Positions 26,838 to 33,785 of a DNA stretch of 33,785 nucleotides are shown piece by piece. The DNA lies in assembly GCA_021781575.1 (NCBI GenBank), contig JAJXWP010000044.1:1-33785 (forward strand), in the 5' to 3' direction. How positions within the stretch are numbered: the first letter of the stretch is position 1; every line of letters begins with the position of its first letter. Origin of the DNA: Pseudomonadota bacterium. GTDB lineage: Bacteria > Pseudomonadota > Alphaproteobacteria > Rhodospirillales > Magnetospirillaceae. The notes under the pieces are model-generated. The model was not told the DNA's origin and ran no database searches. It worked only from the letters and a program-made list of their open reading frames with translations. The position numbers and the translations under genes were made by a program.

Positions 26838-28760
26838 TCAGTTATTGCGTAGCCATGCCTGGAACATCAGCACCACCCATAGCGGATGCTGCCAGTTGCG
26901 ACTTCCGGCCAGATGCTGGCGCCATTTTTCCTCGACCTGAGTGGCGTCGAGGAAGCCCTCGGCCGCCATGGCGCGGCGGTCGAGCAGGGATTCCGCCCAG
27001 TCGCGCAGGGGGCCGCGCAGCCAGGAGTCGATGGGCACGCCGAAGCCCATCTTGGGGCGCTCCACCAGCCGGCGGGGCACATGGCGATCCAGCACCTGGC
27101 GCAGCAGCCACTTGCCGGTGGCGCCCCGCAGCTTGGCGGCGAGCGGCAGCGACCAGGCATATTCCACGACCCGGTGGTCGAGGATGGGCACCCGCACCTC
27201 CAGGGCGACGGCCATGCTGGCGCGGTCCACCTTGGTCAGGATATCGTCGGGCAGATAGGTGAGCATGTCGAGACCCTGCATCCGCTCGACATCGCCCAGA
27301 CCCTGCGGCAGGCGGCCCCAATCGGCCGCCGCCTCGCCGCCATGACCTAAGACCAGACCTTCCGGCTCGGTCCACTGGCTGATCAACCGGCGATAGAGCG
27401 CATCGATGTCGTCGAGAGCCAGCACGCCGGCCAGCTTGTGCAGCTTGTCGCCCGCTTGGCCCAGCCCGCGCCCCAGCACCGGCCGCAGCAGGCGGTCCCA
27501 GGCGGCCGGTGGCGCACCGCGCAGGAGTGCAGCGGCAGCCGTTCGTAACGGGTAAGGAACGAGCCCCAGCCGGCGCCACAGCCGGTGCGCCAGGACATAC
27601 CGGTTATAGCCGCCGAACACCTCGTCACCGCCATCGCCGGACAGCGCCACGGTGACCTGGCGCCGCGCCATCTTGCAAATCAACAGTGTAGGGATTTGTG
27701 AGGAATCGGCGAACGGCTCGTCATAGACGGCGGGAAGCTTGGGGATGGTGTCGAGGGCATCCTGGGCGGTGACATAGAACTCGGTATGGTCGGTCCCGAG
27801 ATAGGCGGCCACCGCCCTGGCATAAGGCGCCTCGTCATAGCCCGCTTCGGCGAAGCCGATCGAATAGGTCTTTACCGGGCGGGCGCTTTGTCCCTGCATC
27901 AATGCCGCCACCGCCGAGGAATCGACACCGCCGGAAAGAAACGCCCCCAGTGGCACATCGGCCACCATGCGCCGTGCGACCGCATCCTTCAGCAAGGCTT
28001 CGGCCTCGTCCACCATGCCGGCGTCGAACGCGCGGGCGCGCCCGCCCCCTCCCGCCTCGATCACCCGAGCGAGATCCCAGAAACGCGCCACCTGCTCTCC
28101 GCCGTCCGGCCCGATGGAGAGGATGGTGCCAGGTTCCAGCTTGTGAACACCCAGGTAGATGGAGCGCGGGGCCGGGACATAGGCGGTGCGCATATAGGCG
28201 GCCAGCGCCTGTCGGTCGATCTCCGGGCTCCAGCCCGGATGCGCCTTGAGCGCCTTCAGTTCCGAGCCGAACAGCAGCAGTTGGCCGAACCGTCCCCAAT
28301 ATAGCGGCTTGATGCCGAGCCGGTCGCGCAACAGCCACAGGCGCCGCTCGCGGCGATCCCAAAGGGCAATGGCGAACATGCCGATCAGCCGCCGGGCGGT
28401 CGCCTCCACCCCCCAGGCGGCGAAGGCCTCGAGGATTATTTCTGTATCGGAATGACCTCGCCAGGACCGGCTCGGCGGCCCAAGCTCATCCTTCAACTCG
28501 GAGGCGTTGTAGACTTCGCCGTTGTATGAGATGACGAACCGCCCATCGGCCGAGACCATGGGCTGGTGGCCAGCCGGCGACAGATCGAGGATCGACAGCC
28601 GCCGGTGGGCCAGCGCGACGCCCGCCGGCGCATCCACCCATAGCCCGCCGCTGTCCGGCCCACGATGCGTAAGACTGTCGCCCATGGCGGTCGCCAAAGC
28701 GGTTACCGTTCCCGGGTCGGCAGTGGCTCGGCGGTCGAGAAATCCGGCTATGCCGCACAT
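26838..28760 (-). CDS. asnB: Asparagine synthase-type glutamine amidotransferase
   Basis: Transfers ammonia from glutamine to an acyl-adenylate. The 640-residue protein has catalytic Cys2 after the start (MCGIAGFLDRR), Arg55 and Asn80-Gly-Glu of the class II amidotransferase domain. The synthetase domain carries the pyrophosphate loop SGGVDSS (276-282) and ALSGDGGDEVFGGYNRY. It could make asparagine. Its place in a polysaccharide region suggests amidation of a sugar acid, as proposed for WbpS-like proteins. This fits with the nucleotide-sugar dehydrogenase nearby. It is convergent with the PEP-CTERM gene, 21 bases away. A repeat element sits just upstream of its start. Confidence 0.9.
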   Translation of the reverse strand: MCGIAGFLDRRATADPGTVTALATAMGDSLTHRGPDSGGLWVDAPAGVALAHRRLSILDLSPAGHQPMVSADGRFVISYNGEVYNASELKDELGPPSRSWRGHSDTEIILEAFAAWGVEATARRLIGMFAIALWDRRERRLWLLRDRLGIKPLYWGRFGQLLLFGSELKALKAHPGWSPEIDRQALAAYMRTAYVPAPRSIYLGVHKLEPGTILSIGPDGGEQVARFWDLARVIEAGGGGRARAFDAGMVDEAEALLKDAVARRMVADVPLGAFLSGGVDSSAVAALMQGQSARPVKTYSIGFAEAGYDEAPYARAVAAYLGTDHTEFYVTAQDALDTIPKLPAVYDEPFADSSQIPTLLICKMARRQVTVALSGDGGDEVFGGYNRYVLAHRLWRRLGLVPYPLRTAAAALLRGAPPAAWDRLLRPVLGRGLGQAGDKLHKLAGVLALDDIDALYRRLISQWTEPEGLVLGHGGEAAADWGRLPQGLGDVERMQGLDMLTYLPDDILTKVDRASMAVALEVRVPILDHRVVEYAWSLPLAAKLRGATGKWLLRQVLDRHVPRRLVERPKMGFGVPIDSWLRGPLRDWAESLLDRRAMAAEGFLDATQVEEKWRQHLAGSRNWQHPLWVVLMFQAWLRNN

Positions 28761-28787
28761 ACGCGGCCCTTTCCGGTGGATTCAGAG

Positions 28788-28854
28788 GAACACGGCTGAA
28801 TACGGATGAGAAATGATAAGAAATCTGCGTTCATCCGTTGAAATCCGTGTCCAT
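28788..28854. repeat. ACACGGAT-type inverted-repeat element
   Basis: CACGGCTGAATACGGATGA (28791-28809) and TCATCCGTTGAAATCCGTG (28831-28849) are inverted copies with central mismatches, around the A+T-rich centre GAAATGATAAGAAATCTGCGT. This pattern resembles a repeat seen between genes in many unrelated environmental bacteria. It lies between the starts/ends of asnB and the GT4 gene. Confidence 0.75.
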
Positions 28855-28908
28855 CCTATCCGCGCTTGACAGCGCCAAGTGCAAAGATGGCGGAATGTGG
28901 CTTCTCTG

Positions 28909-30039
28909 TCACTCTTCCAGGCAGCGGCGATACAGCTCGAAATGCTGGGCGACCACCCGATCCTCGCCGAAACGCTGCTCGGCCCGCTGGCGCGCCGCCC
29001 GACCCATGGCCAGCCGCAGGGCCTGGTCCTCGACCAGGCGCTGCATGGCTGCGGCCAGACCTGCCGACTCGCGGGCCGGCACGAGAAACCCTTCGATACC
29101 GTCGTCGATCACCTCGCGACAGCCGATCACGTCGGTGGTAATGATCGGCCGGCCGCAGGCCGCCGCCTCCAGCAGCGCCTTAGGCATGCCTTCGCGGTAG
29201 GACGGCAGCACCGCCACATGGGCCTGGCGCCAGATCTCGGCAATGTCCTCGCGGTGCCCCAGCCATTCGGCGGCCCCTTCCGCCTCCCAGGCGCGCAGTT
29301 GCCGCTCGGTGAAGGCACTGGGATTGTGCGGATCCAGCTTGCCGACCAGCCATAGGCGGCAGGCGACGCCGCGCCGATGCAGCTGGCGGGTCGCTTCCAC
29401 CACCTCGGCGATACCCTTGTCGGCCAGCATTCGCGCCACCACGGCGAAGATGATCGGCTGATCGGCCGGTGGCGGCGGCAGGGTGGGCAGCGCCGCCAAG
29501 TCAACGCCGGAGCCGCGGATCAGGGTCAGCCGCTCTTCCACGGCGATGCCGTGGCGCAGCAGCAGGGCACGGTCATCATCATTCTGCACGATCACCTGAT
29601 TGCCCGGCCGGCGCAGCAGCAGCCGCAAGCCCGCCACCAGCAGGCGGCGCAAGACGGCCACTCTGGCCGAGGTACCGGTGAAGGCGTAGCCCATGCCGGC
29701 CAAGGCGCTGATGGTCCGCCGATGGCCGCTCAGGATGGCGGCCAGATTGCCGTAGAGTACCGGCTTCAGGGCGACGCAGTGCAGGACGTCCGGACGGTGG
29801 CGCCGCAGGGCGGCGGCGACGGCGGCGATCGTCCGCAGCTCGCCCAACGGGTTGGCGCCGCGGCGATCGAGCGGCAGCGGCTGCAGCGTGAAGCCGTGCC
29901 GGCGGATCTCCGGGCCATGGTCGGTGACGTTGGCCGCGACCACCACGTCCCATCCGGCATCCCGGCAGGCCTTGCCCAGGACCAGCCGGTGGGACAGGAA
30001 CGCCCAGTCTTCGGTGATGAAGAACATGATTTTCGGCAT
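28909..30039 (-). CDS. GT4 family glycosyltransferase, exopolysaccharide type
   Basis: A 376-residue GT-B enzyme. The N-terminus MPKIMFFITEDWAFLSHRLV with SHRL is typical of capsule/exopolysaccharide transferases. The C-terminal domain contains VARMLADKGIAEVVEA, then SYREGMPKALLEAAACGRPI with the E-x7-E donor motif, and DDGIEGFLVP. ATG 30039 is chosen; the in-frame extension to 30207 would run into the divergent nudC gene. It follows asnB's direction, 148 bases upstream of it. Donor sugar is unknown. Confidence 0.9.
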   Translation of the reverse strand: MPKIMFFITEDWAFLSHRLVLGKACRDAGWDVVVAANVTDHGPEIRRHGFTLQPLPLDRRGANPLGELRTIAAVAAALRRHRPDVLHCVALKPVLYGNLAAILSGHRRTISALAGMGYAFTGTSARVAVLRRLLVAGLRLLLRRPGNQVIVQNDDDRALLLRHGIAVEERLTLIRGSGVDLAALPTLPPPPADQPIIFAVVARMLADKGIAEVVEATRQLHRRGVACRLWLVGKLDPHNPSAFTERQLRAWEAEGAAEWLGHREDIAEIWRQAHVAVLPSYREGMPKALLEAAACGRPIITTDVIGCREVIDDGIEGFLVPARESAGLAAAMQRLVEDQALRLAMGRAARQRAEQRFGEDRVVAQHFELYRRCLEE

Positions 30040-30117
30040 AATCCGGCGGGAATAGAGCAGTTGCCGGACTCTGTAAAGATGTAGCCGTATCGGCCGCCAT
30101 ATGTCACCCTGCCGGTC

Positions 30118-31035
30118 ATGCATCCCAACATCTATTCCGGCGGCGACATCGACCGTGCCGCGACCTTGCGGCGCGACGAAAGCCAACTGCTGGCCCGCTT
30201 TGCCCATCCCGACTGCCGGCTGGTGCCGATGCTCGGGACCCGCACGCTGGTCCGGCGGGAAAAATCCCTCGTTCGCGTCGCGTTACCGCGCCGCGCCGAG
30301 CTCTCGCCGCTCGTCGATGATTGCGGTCCGCCGGTGTTCCTCGGGATGATCGGGGATGAGGCGCATTTCGCTCTCGACCTGACGGAACTGCCGGAGGCGA
30401 CGATCCTGCCCCAGTTGGAACGGTTCGGCGAACTGGCCGAGCTGCGCAGCGTCGCTGCCTTGCTGCCGGCCGGCGAAGCGGCCCTGCTCGCCTATGCCCG
30501 CGGCGTGACCCACTGGCATCGCAGCCAGCGCTTCTGCGGACGCTGCGGCCGACCGACGGAAAGCCGGCAGGGGGGCCATATGCTGGTCTGTTCCGCCCCG
30601 GCTTGCGGCACCCAGCATTTTCCCCGTACCGATCCGGCGATCATCGTCCTGGTCACTGCCGGGGACCTCTGCCTGCTCGGGCGCCAGGTACGGTGGACGC
30701 CGGGAATGTTCTCGACCCTAGCAGGCTTCGTCGAACCAGGGGAAAGCCTCGAAGAGGCGGTCGCCCGCGAGGTCATGGAGGAAACCGGGGTGCCGGTGGC
30801 GCGGGCCTGTTACCACTCGTCACAACCTTGGCCGTTTCCCGCTTCGCTCATGGTGGGATTCATTGCCGAAGCAGAACATCCCGTAGCGCCGCAGATCGAC
30901 CGACAGGAATTGGAGGCGGCGGCGTGGTTTTCGCGTGGCGAAATCCTTGCCTTCGCCGACCAGGGGCGCAGCCTGCCGGGCCCAGATTCCATAGCCCGGC
31001 GACTGATCGAGGATTGGCTGCACCGGCTTTCTTGA
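30118..31035 (+). CDS. nudC: NAD(H) pyrophosphatase / RNA decapping Nudix hydrolase
   Basis: Cleaves NADH to NMNH and AMP and can remove NAD caps from RNA. The 305-residue protein has a zinc ribbon with Cys at 140, 143, 158 and 163. The Nudix box GFVEPGESLEEAVAREVMEE spans 203-222, and the NudC-specific SQPWPFPAS follows at 235-243. Length and order fit the family. It diverges from the GT4 gene with 78 bases between. No strong ribosome site precedes ATG 30118. Confidence 0.94.
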   Translation: MHPNIYSGGDIDRAATLRRDESQLLARFAHPDCRLVPMLGTRTLVRREKSLVRVALPRRAELSPLVDDCGPPVFLGMIGDEAHFALDLTELPEATILPQLERFGELAELRSVAALLPAGEAALLAYARGVTHWHRSQRFCGRCGRPTESRQGGHMLVCSAPACGTQHFPRTDPAIIVLVTAGDLCLLGRQVRWTPGMFSTLAGFVEPGESLEEAVAREVMEETGVPVARACYHSSQPWPFPASLMVGFIAEAEHPVAPQIDRQELEAAAWFSRGEILAFADQGRSLPGPDSIARRLIEDWLHRLS

Positions 31036-31088
31036 CAGGCCCGGCACAGCACGGGAAAGTGCGGGCGAATCCATTTTCAGGCTTTACC

Positions 31089-32354
31089 ATGTCGCACCCT
31101 CGCATCGCGATCGTCGGGCTGGGCTATGTCGGCCTTCCCCTGGCCGTGGCCATCGCCCGCCATTTCTTCACCACCGGCTTCGACATCCATCCCGGTCGCA
31201 TCGCCGAGCTGTCCTCGGGCATCGATCGCACCGGCGAGGTGGATCCGACGGCGCTGAAAAGCAGCACGCTGCGGCTGACCAGCGATCCGGAACCGATGCG
31301 GGGCGCCGATGTGTTCATCGTCACCGTGCCGACCCCGGTTGATGCCCACAACAAGCCCGATCTGTCGCCCCTGCTGAAAGCTTGCCGCTCGGTCGGCAAG
31401 GTGATGGCCGCGGGAGCCATCGTGGTCTTCGAAAGCACCGTCTATCCGGGCGTCACCGAGACTATCTGCGGGCCCGAGCTGGAGCGGGCCTCCGGCCTGG
31501 TGTGCGGCAAGGATTTCTTCCTCGGCTACAGCCCCGAGCGGATCAACCCGGGCGACCGCGATCATACCGTCGATCGCATCGTCAAGGTGGTGGCCGGCCA
31601 GACCCGGCAGGTCGCCGACACCCTGGCGGCGATCTACGGCACCGTCACCAGGGGCGGCGTCTACCGCGCCGCCGGCATCAAGGTGGCCGAGGCGGCCAAG
31701 GTCATCGAAAATGCCCAGCGCGACATCAACATCGCCTTCATCAACGAAGTGACGATGATTTGCCAGCGCCTTGGCCTGTCGGTCCACGATGTGCTGGAGA
31801 CCGCCGGCACCAAATGGAACTTCCTGCCGTTCAGGCCCGGCCTGGTCGGCGGGCATTGCATCGGGGTCGACCCGTTCTACCTGGCCGAATGCGCCCTGGC
31901 CTTGGGCCATGATCCTGAAATCATCCTGGCCGGCCGGCGGATCAACGACGGCATGGGCGCCTTCGTCGCCGGCCAGATCGACCGGGCCCTGGATGGCCGA
32001 CCCTCGCGCATCCTGGTGCTGGGCCTGACCTTCAAGGAGAATGTTCCCGACCTGCGCAATACCAAGGTGGTCGACGTGGTGGCCGGATTGAAGAATCGGG
32101 GCCACTCGGTCGATATCCATGATGCCTTCGCCGATCCCGAGGAAGCGTTGCGCGAGTATGGGCTGACCCTGTTGCCGCGGTTCGACACCGGCGGCTATGA
32201 TTGCGTGGTCGGCGCCGTGCCCCACCGACCCTATACCGAGTTCACCCCCGAAACCTTCGCCGCACTCCTCCGGCCCGGCGGGCTGGTCGCCGATATCAAG
32301 GGAATCTGGCGCGGGCTGGCCCTGCCCGACGGTCTCAGGCTGTGGCAGCTTTGA
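31089..32354 (+). CDS. Nucleotide-sugar 6-dehydrogenase (TviB/WbpO-like)
   Basis: Oxidises a UDP-sugar, probably UDP-GlcNAc or UDP-GalNAc, to its uronic acid with two NAD. The 421 residues show the Rossmann motif IVGLGYVGLPLA (8-19), YSPERINPGDRDHT (147-160), Lys204 in KVIENAQRDINIAF, the catalytic Cys257 in GGHCIGVDPFYL, and GLTFKENVPDLRNTK. The last two forms are typical of the TviB/WbpO branch. It supplies an acidic sugar to the polysaccharide made nearby. The start of the next gene overlaps its end. Confidence 0.92.
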   Translation: MSHPRIAIVGLGYVGLPLAVAIARHFFTTGFDIHPGRIAELSSGIDRTGEVDPTALKSSTLRLTSDPEPMRGADVFIVTVPTPVDAHNKPDLSPLLKACRSVGKVMAAGAIVVFESTVYPGVTETICGPELERASGLVCGKDFFLGYSPERINPGDRDHTVDRIVKVVAGQTRQVADTLAAIYGTVTRGGVYRAAGIKVAEAAKVIENAQRDINIAFINEVTMICQRLGLSVHDVLETAGTKWNFLPFRPGLVGGHCIGVDPFYLAECALALGHDPEIILAGRRINDGMGAFVAGQIDRALDGRPSRILVLGLTFKENVPDLRNTKVVDVVAGLKNRGHSVDIHDAFADPEEALREYGLTLLPRFDTGGYDCVVGAVPHRPYTEFTPETFAALLRPGGLVADIKGIWRGLALPDGLRLWQL

Positions 32355-33346
32355 CCCCGAGCGACCCTGAACGCCTGCTGTTCATCACCTCGACCCGCAT
32401 CGGCGATGCGGTGTTGTCGAGCGGCGTCCTGGCGCAATGGATCGAAGCCCATCCGCGGACCCGGGTGACGGTGGCCTGTGGCCCTTTGGCCGCTCCCCTG
32501 TTTGACGATCTGCCAGGACTGGAACGCCTCCACCCGATGGTCCGATCGGGGCGTGCCGGCCATTGGTGGCAGCTGTGGCGGGCCTCCACCGGCCGGCGCT
32601 GGTCGGCGGTGATCGATCTGCGGGGCTCGTTGTTTGCCTGGACCGTACGAGCCGGCCGGCGGCTGGTCTGCCGGGCCGAAAAGCGGCGCGAGCACCGGAT
32701 CGAGGAACTGGCGCGGCAATTGAAACTACCCGCCCTGCCCACCCCGCATCTGTGGGTTTCGGATCGCCGCCAGCGGCAGGCCGATGCCCGCCTGGGTGCC
32801 GGGCCGCCGATCCTGGCGGTGGGTCCCAGCGCCAACTGGGGCGCCAAACAGTGGCCGGCCGAACGCTTTGCCGAGGCAGTGGCCCGCCTCACCGGGCCCG
32901 ACGGCATTCTGCCCGGCGCCCGGGTGGCGGTCTTCGCCGCCGCCGCCGAACGCGACCAGGCCAAGCCGGTGCTCGACGCGGTGCCGGCCGAGCGGCGCCT
33001 CCCTTGCATTGGCATTCCCCATCTTCTGGATGCCTTCGCCATCCTGCGCCGGTGCTCGTTCTATTTTGGCAACGATTCCGGCATGATGCATCTGGCCGCC
33101 GCCGCCGGAATCCCCACTTTGGGACTGTTCGGCCCCAGCCCCGAGTGGCGCTACGGTCCCTGGGGCGACCGGGCCGCGGTGGTGCGCACCAGGGAAAGCT
33201 ATGAGCTGCTGGTCGTCGACAATCCGGCCTTCGATCATCGGTGTCAGGACACGCTGATGACCAGTTTGACCGTCGACGCCGTGACGACGGCCGCAACTCA
33301 GCTGTGGCGGCGCACTCAGGCCCGTCTGGACGGAGTGGCAGAGTGA
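32342..33346 (+). CDS. GT9 family (heptosyltransferase-like) glycosyltransferase
   Basis: A 334-residue transferase of the WaaF/WaaC type. The N-terminal part has LLFITSTRIGDAVLSSGVL, the family's glycine-rich acceptor loop with Asp. Near the C-terminus FYFGNDSGMMHLAAAAGIPTLGLFGPS is the GT9 signature. GTG 32342 overlaps the dehydrogenase gene by 13 bases; a TTG at 32351 (TTGA overlap with its stop) is an alternative. With gmhB in the same window a heptose donor is plausible but unproven. Confidence 0.88.
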   Translation: MAALTPSDPERLLFITSTRIGDAVLSSGVLAQWIEAHPRTRVTVACGPLAAPLFDDLPGLERLHPMVRSGRAGHWWQLWRASTGRRWSAVIDLRGSLFAWTVRAGRRLVCRAEKRREHRIEELARQLKLPALPTPHLWVSDRRQRQADARLGAGPPILAVGPSANWGAKQWPAERFAEAVARLTGPDGILPGARVAVFAAAAERDQAKPVLDAVPAERRLPCIGIPHLLDAFAILRRCSFYFGNDSGMMHLAAAAGIPTLGLFGPSPEWRYGPWGDRAAVVRTRESYELLVVDNPAFDHRCQDTLMTSLTVDAVTTAATQLWRRTQARLDGVAE

Positions 33347-33519
33347 GCAACAGGCCAAGCCGCCCCAGCAAGCCGCTGAAGGACGACGCGTTGGTGCTGC
33401 CGCTGTTCGACGGCATGGAAGCGGCGACCCGTCGAGAAATATGCCGGCAGGCCGCCAAGACCGCGCCGATCGAAGGAGACTGCCTGTTTCGCCGTGGCCA
33501 TGCTGATCTGGCTGTCTGA
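33343..33519 (+). CDS. Short hypothetical ORF, possibly a truncated gene
   Basis: A 58-residue ORF whose GTG start overlaps the stop of the GT9 gene (GTGA). The stretch LVLPLFDGMEAATRREICRQ with GDCLFRRG faintly recalls the start of a Crp/Fnr-type cyclic-nucleotide domain, which would then be cut off. It ends with TGA inside the next ORF, in a different frame. It may be a small gene or the 5' half of a frameshifted one. Confidence 0.4.
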   Translation: MSNRPSRPSKPLKDDALVLPLFDGMEAATRREICRQAAKTAPIEGDCLFRRGHADLAV

Positions 33520-33676
33520 GCGGTATCGCGCCCACATCCAGGAGATCGGTGCCCTGTCCGATGCGCTGGAATCGCGCCTGTTCCCGGAAGGCGCGGTGAC
33601 ACGGCAGATCCGGAAGGCGGAACCGGGCGATAACCCGGCAAAGCCGCCGGCCACCGGCATCAGGACTTCGCACTGA
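33494..33676 (+). CDS. Short hypothetical ORF overlapping the previous one
   Basis: A 60-residue ORF (GTG 33494 or ATG 33500) with a helical N-terminus (LIWLSERYRAHIQEIGALSD) and a polar tail. No clear ribosome site. It overlaps the 33343 ORF by 26 bases in another frame. It could be the second half of a broken gene. No family recognised. Confidence 0.4.
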   Translation: MAMLIWLSERYRAHIQEIGALSDALESRLFPEGAVTRQIRKAEPGDNPAKPPATGIRTSH

Positions 33677-33743
33677 TGCGGGTCTGTCGATAGCAAATCA
33701 AGTTGACCGGTTTTTGTAGCACGTGGTTTGTCCGCTTTTGGTT

Positions 33744-33775
33744 CGCCGGGGGTGGGGGTACCCCCACCCCCGGCG
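33744..33775. repeat. 32-bp perfect GC palindrome
   Basis: CGCCGGGGGTGGGGGT and its exact complement (33760-33775) abut with no spacer. The bases before it (33677-33743) hold no ORF and are T/G-rich. The palindrome could act as a terminator or a repetitive element. Its G5-T-G5 tracts also have quadruplex potential. Confidence 0.7.
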
Positions 33776-33785
33776 GCCGGCGCCG

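Noticed and set aside
28788-28854. Start of a CRISPR array
   Set aside because: There is one inverted pair only, with no regularly spaced direct repeats and no cas genes.

Overview
The window looks like part of the chromosome of a high-GC alphaproteobacterium, most likely a Rhodospirillales member close to Magnetospirillum or Phaeospirillum. This is inferred from the GC-rich third codon positions, the order dnaK-dnaJ-dapB, a glyQ-glyS-ppdK block, and a dnaK promoter of the alphaproteobacterial RpoH type. No rRNA, tRNA, CRISPR array, transposase or phage gene was seen. No stretch longer than 300 bases lacks a gene; the longest gap is the 264-base dnaK upstream region.

Layout. Bases 1-4.8 kb: the acidic tail of an unknown gene, an EI24-family membrane protein, two lipoproteins, nth (DNA repair), dapB (lysine/cell wall) and dnaJ. 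Bases 4.9-7.1 kb: dnaK and its heat-shock promoter. Bases 7.1-12.6 kb are accessory: a DUF1848 protein, a membrane GT2 glycosyltransferase, a small acidic protein divergent from a toxin-like HEVGH zincin, and a translationally coupled pair made of an SQR-like flavoprotein and a NifX-like protein with a His-rich tail. A DUF1674 (SDHAF4-like) small gene follows. Bases 12.6-18 kb: rsmB, gmhB and a glycosyltransferase in a tight run, then a HIT protein, a small basic secreted protein, an unknown secreted protein and meaB. Bases 18.1-23.7 kb: glyQ-glyS-ppdK on the minus strand. Bases 23.9-33.3 kb form a surface-polysaccharide region: Wzm/Wzt-type ABC exporter, a PEP-CTERM protein, an AsnB-type amidotransferase, a GT4 glycosyltransferase, nudC, a nucleotide-sugar dehydrogenase and a GT9 glycosyltransferase. 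The window ends with two overlapping short ORFs and a 32-bp perfect palindrome.

How the genes work together. The right-hand third appears to make and export a glycan: UDP-sugar oxidation, glycosyl transfer, amidation and ABC-2 export. In its middle is a protein with an exosortase sorting tail, preceded by a close match to a sigma-54 promoter and a perfect 18-bp palindrome. That suggests RpoN and an enhancer-binding activator control a surface protein tied to exopolysaccharide. This is the most interesting lead, followed by the solitary zincin with a divergent partner and the flavoprotein/NifX-like couple. Two inverted-repeat elements resembling widespread intergenic repeats lie beside meaB and asnB.
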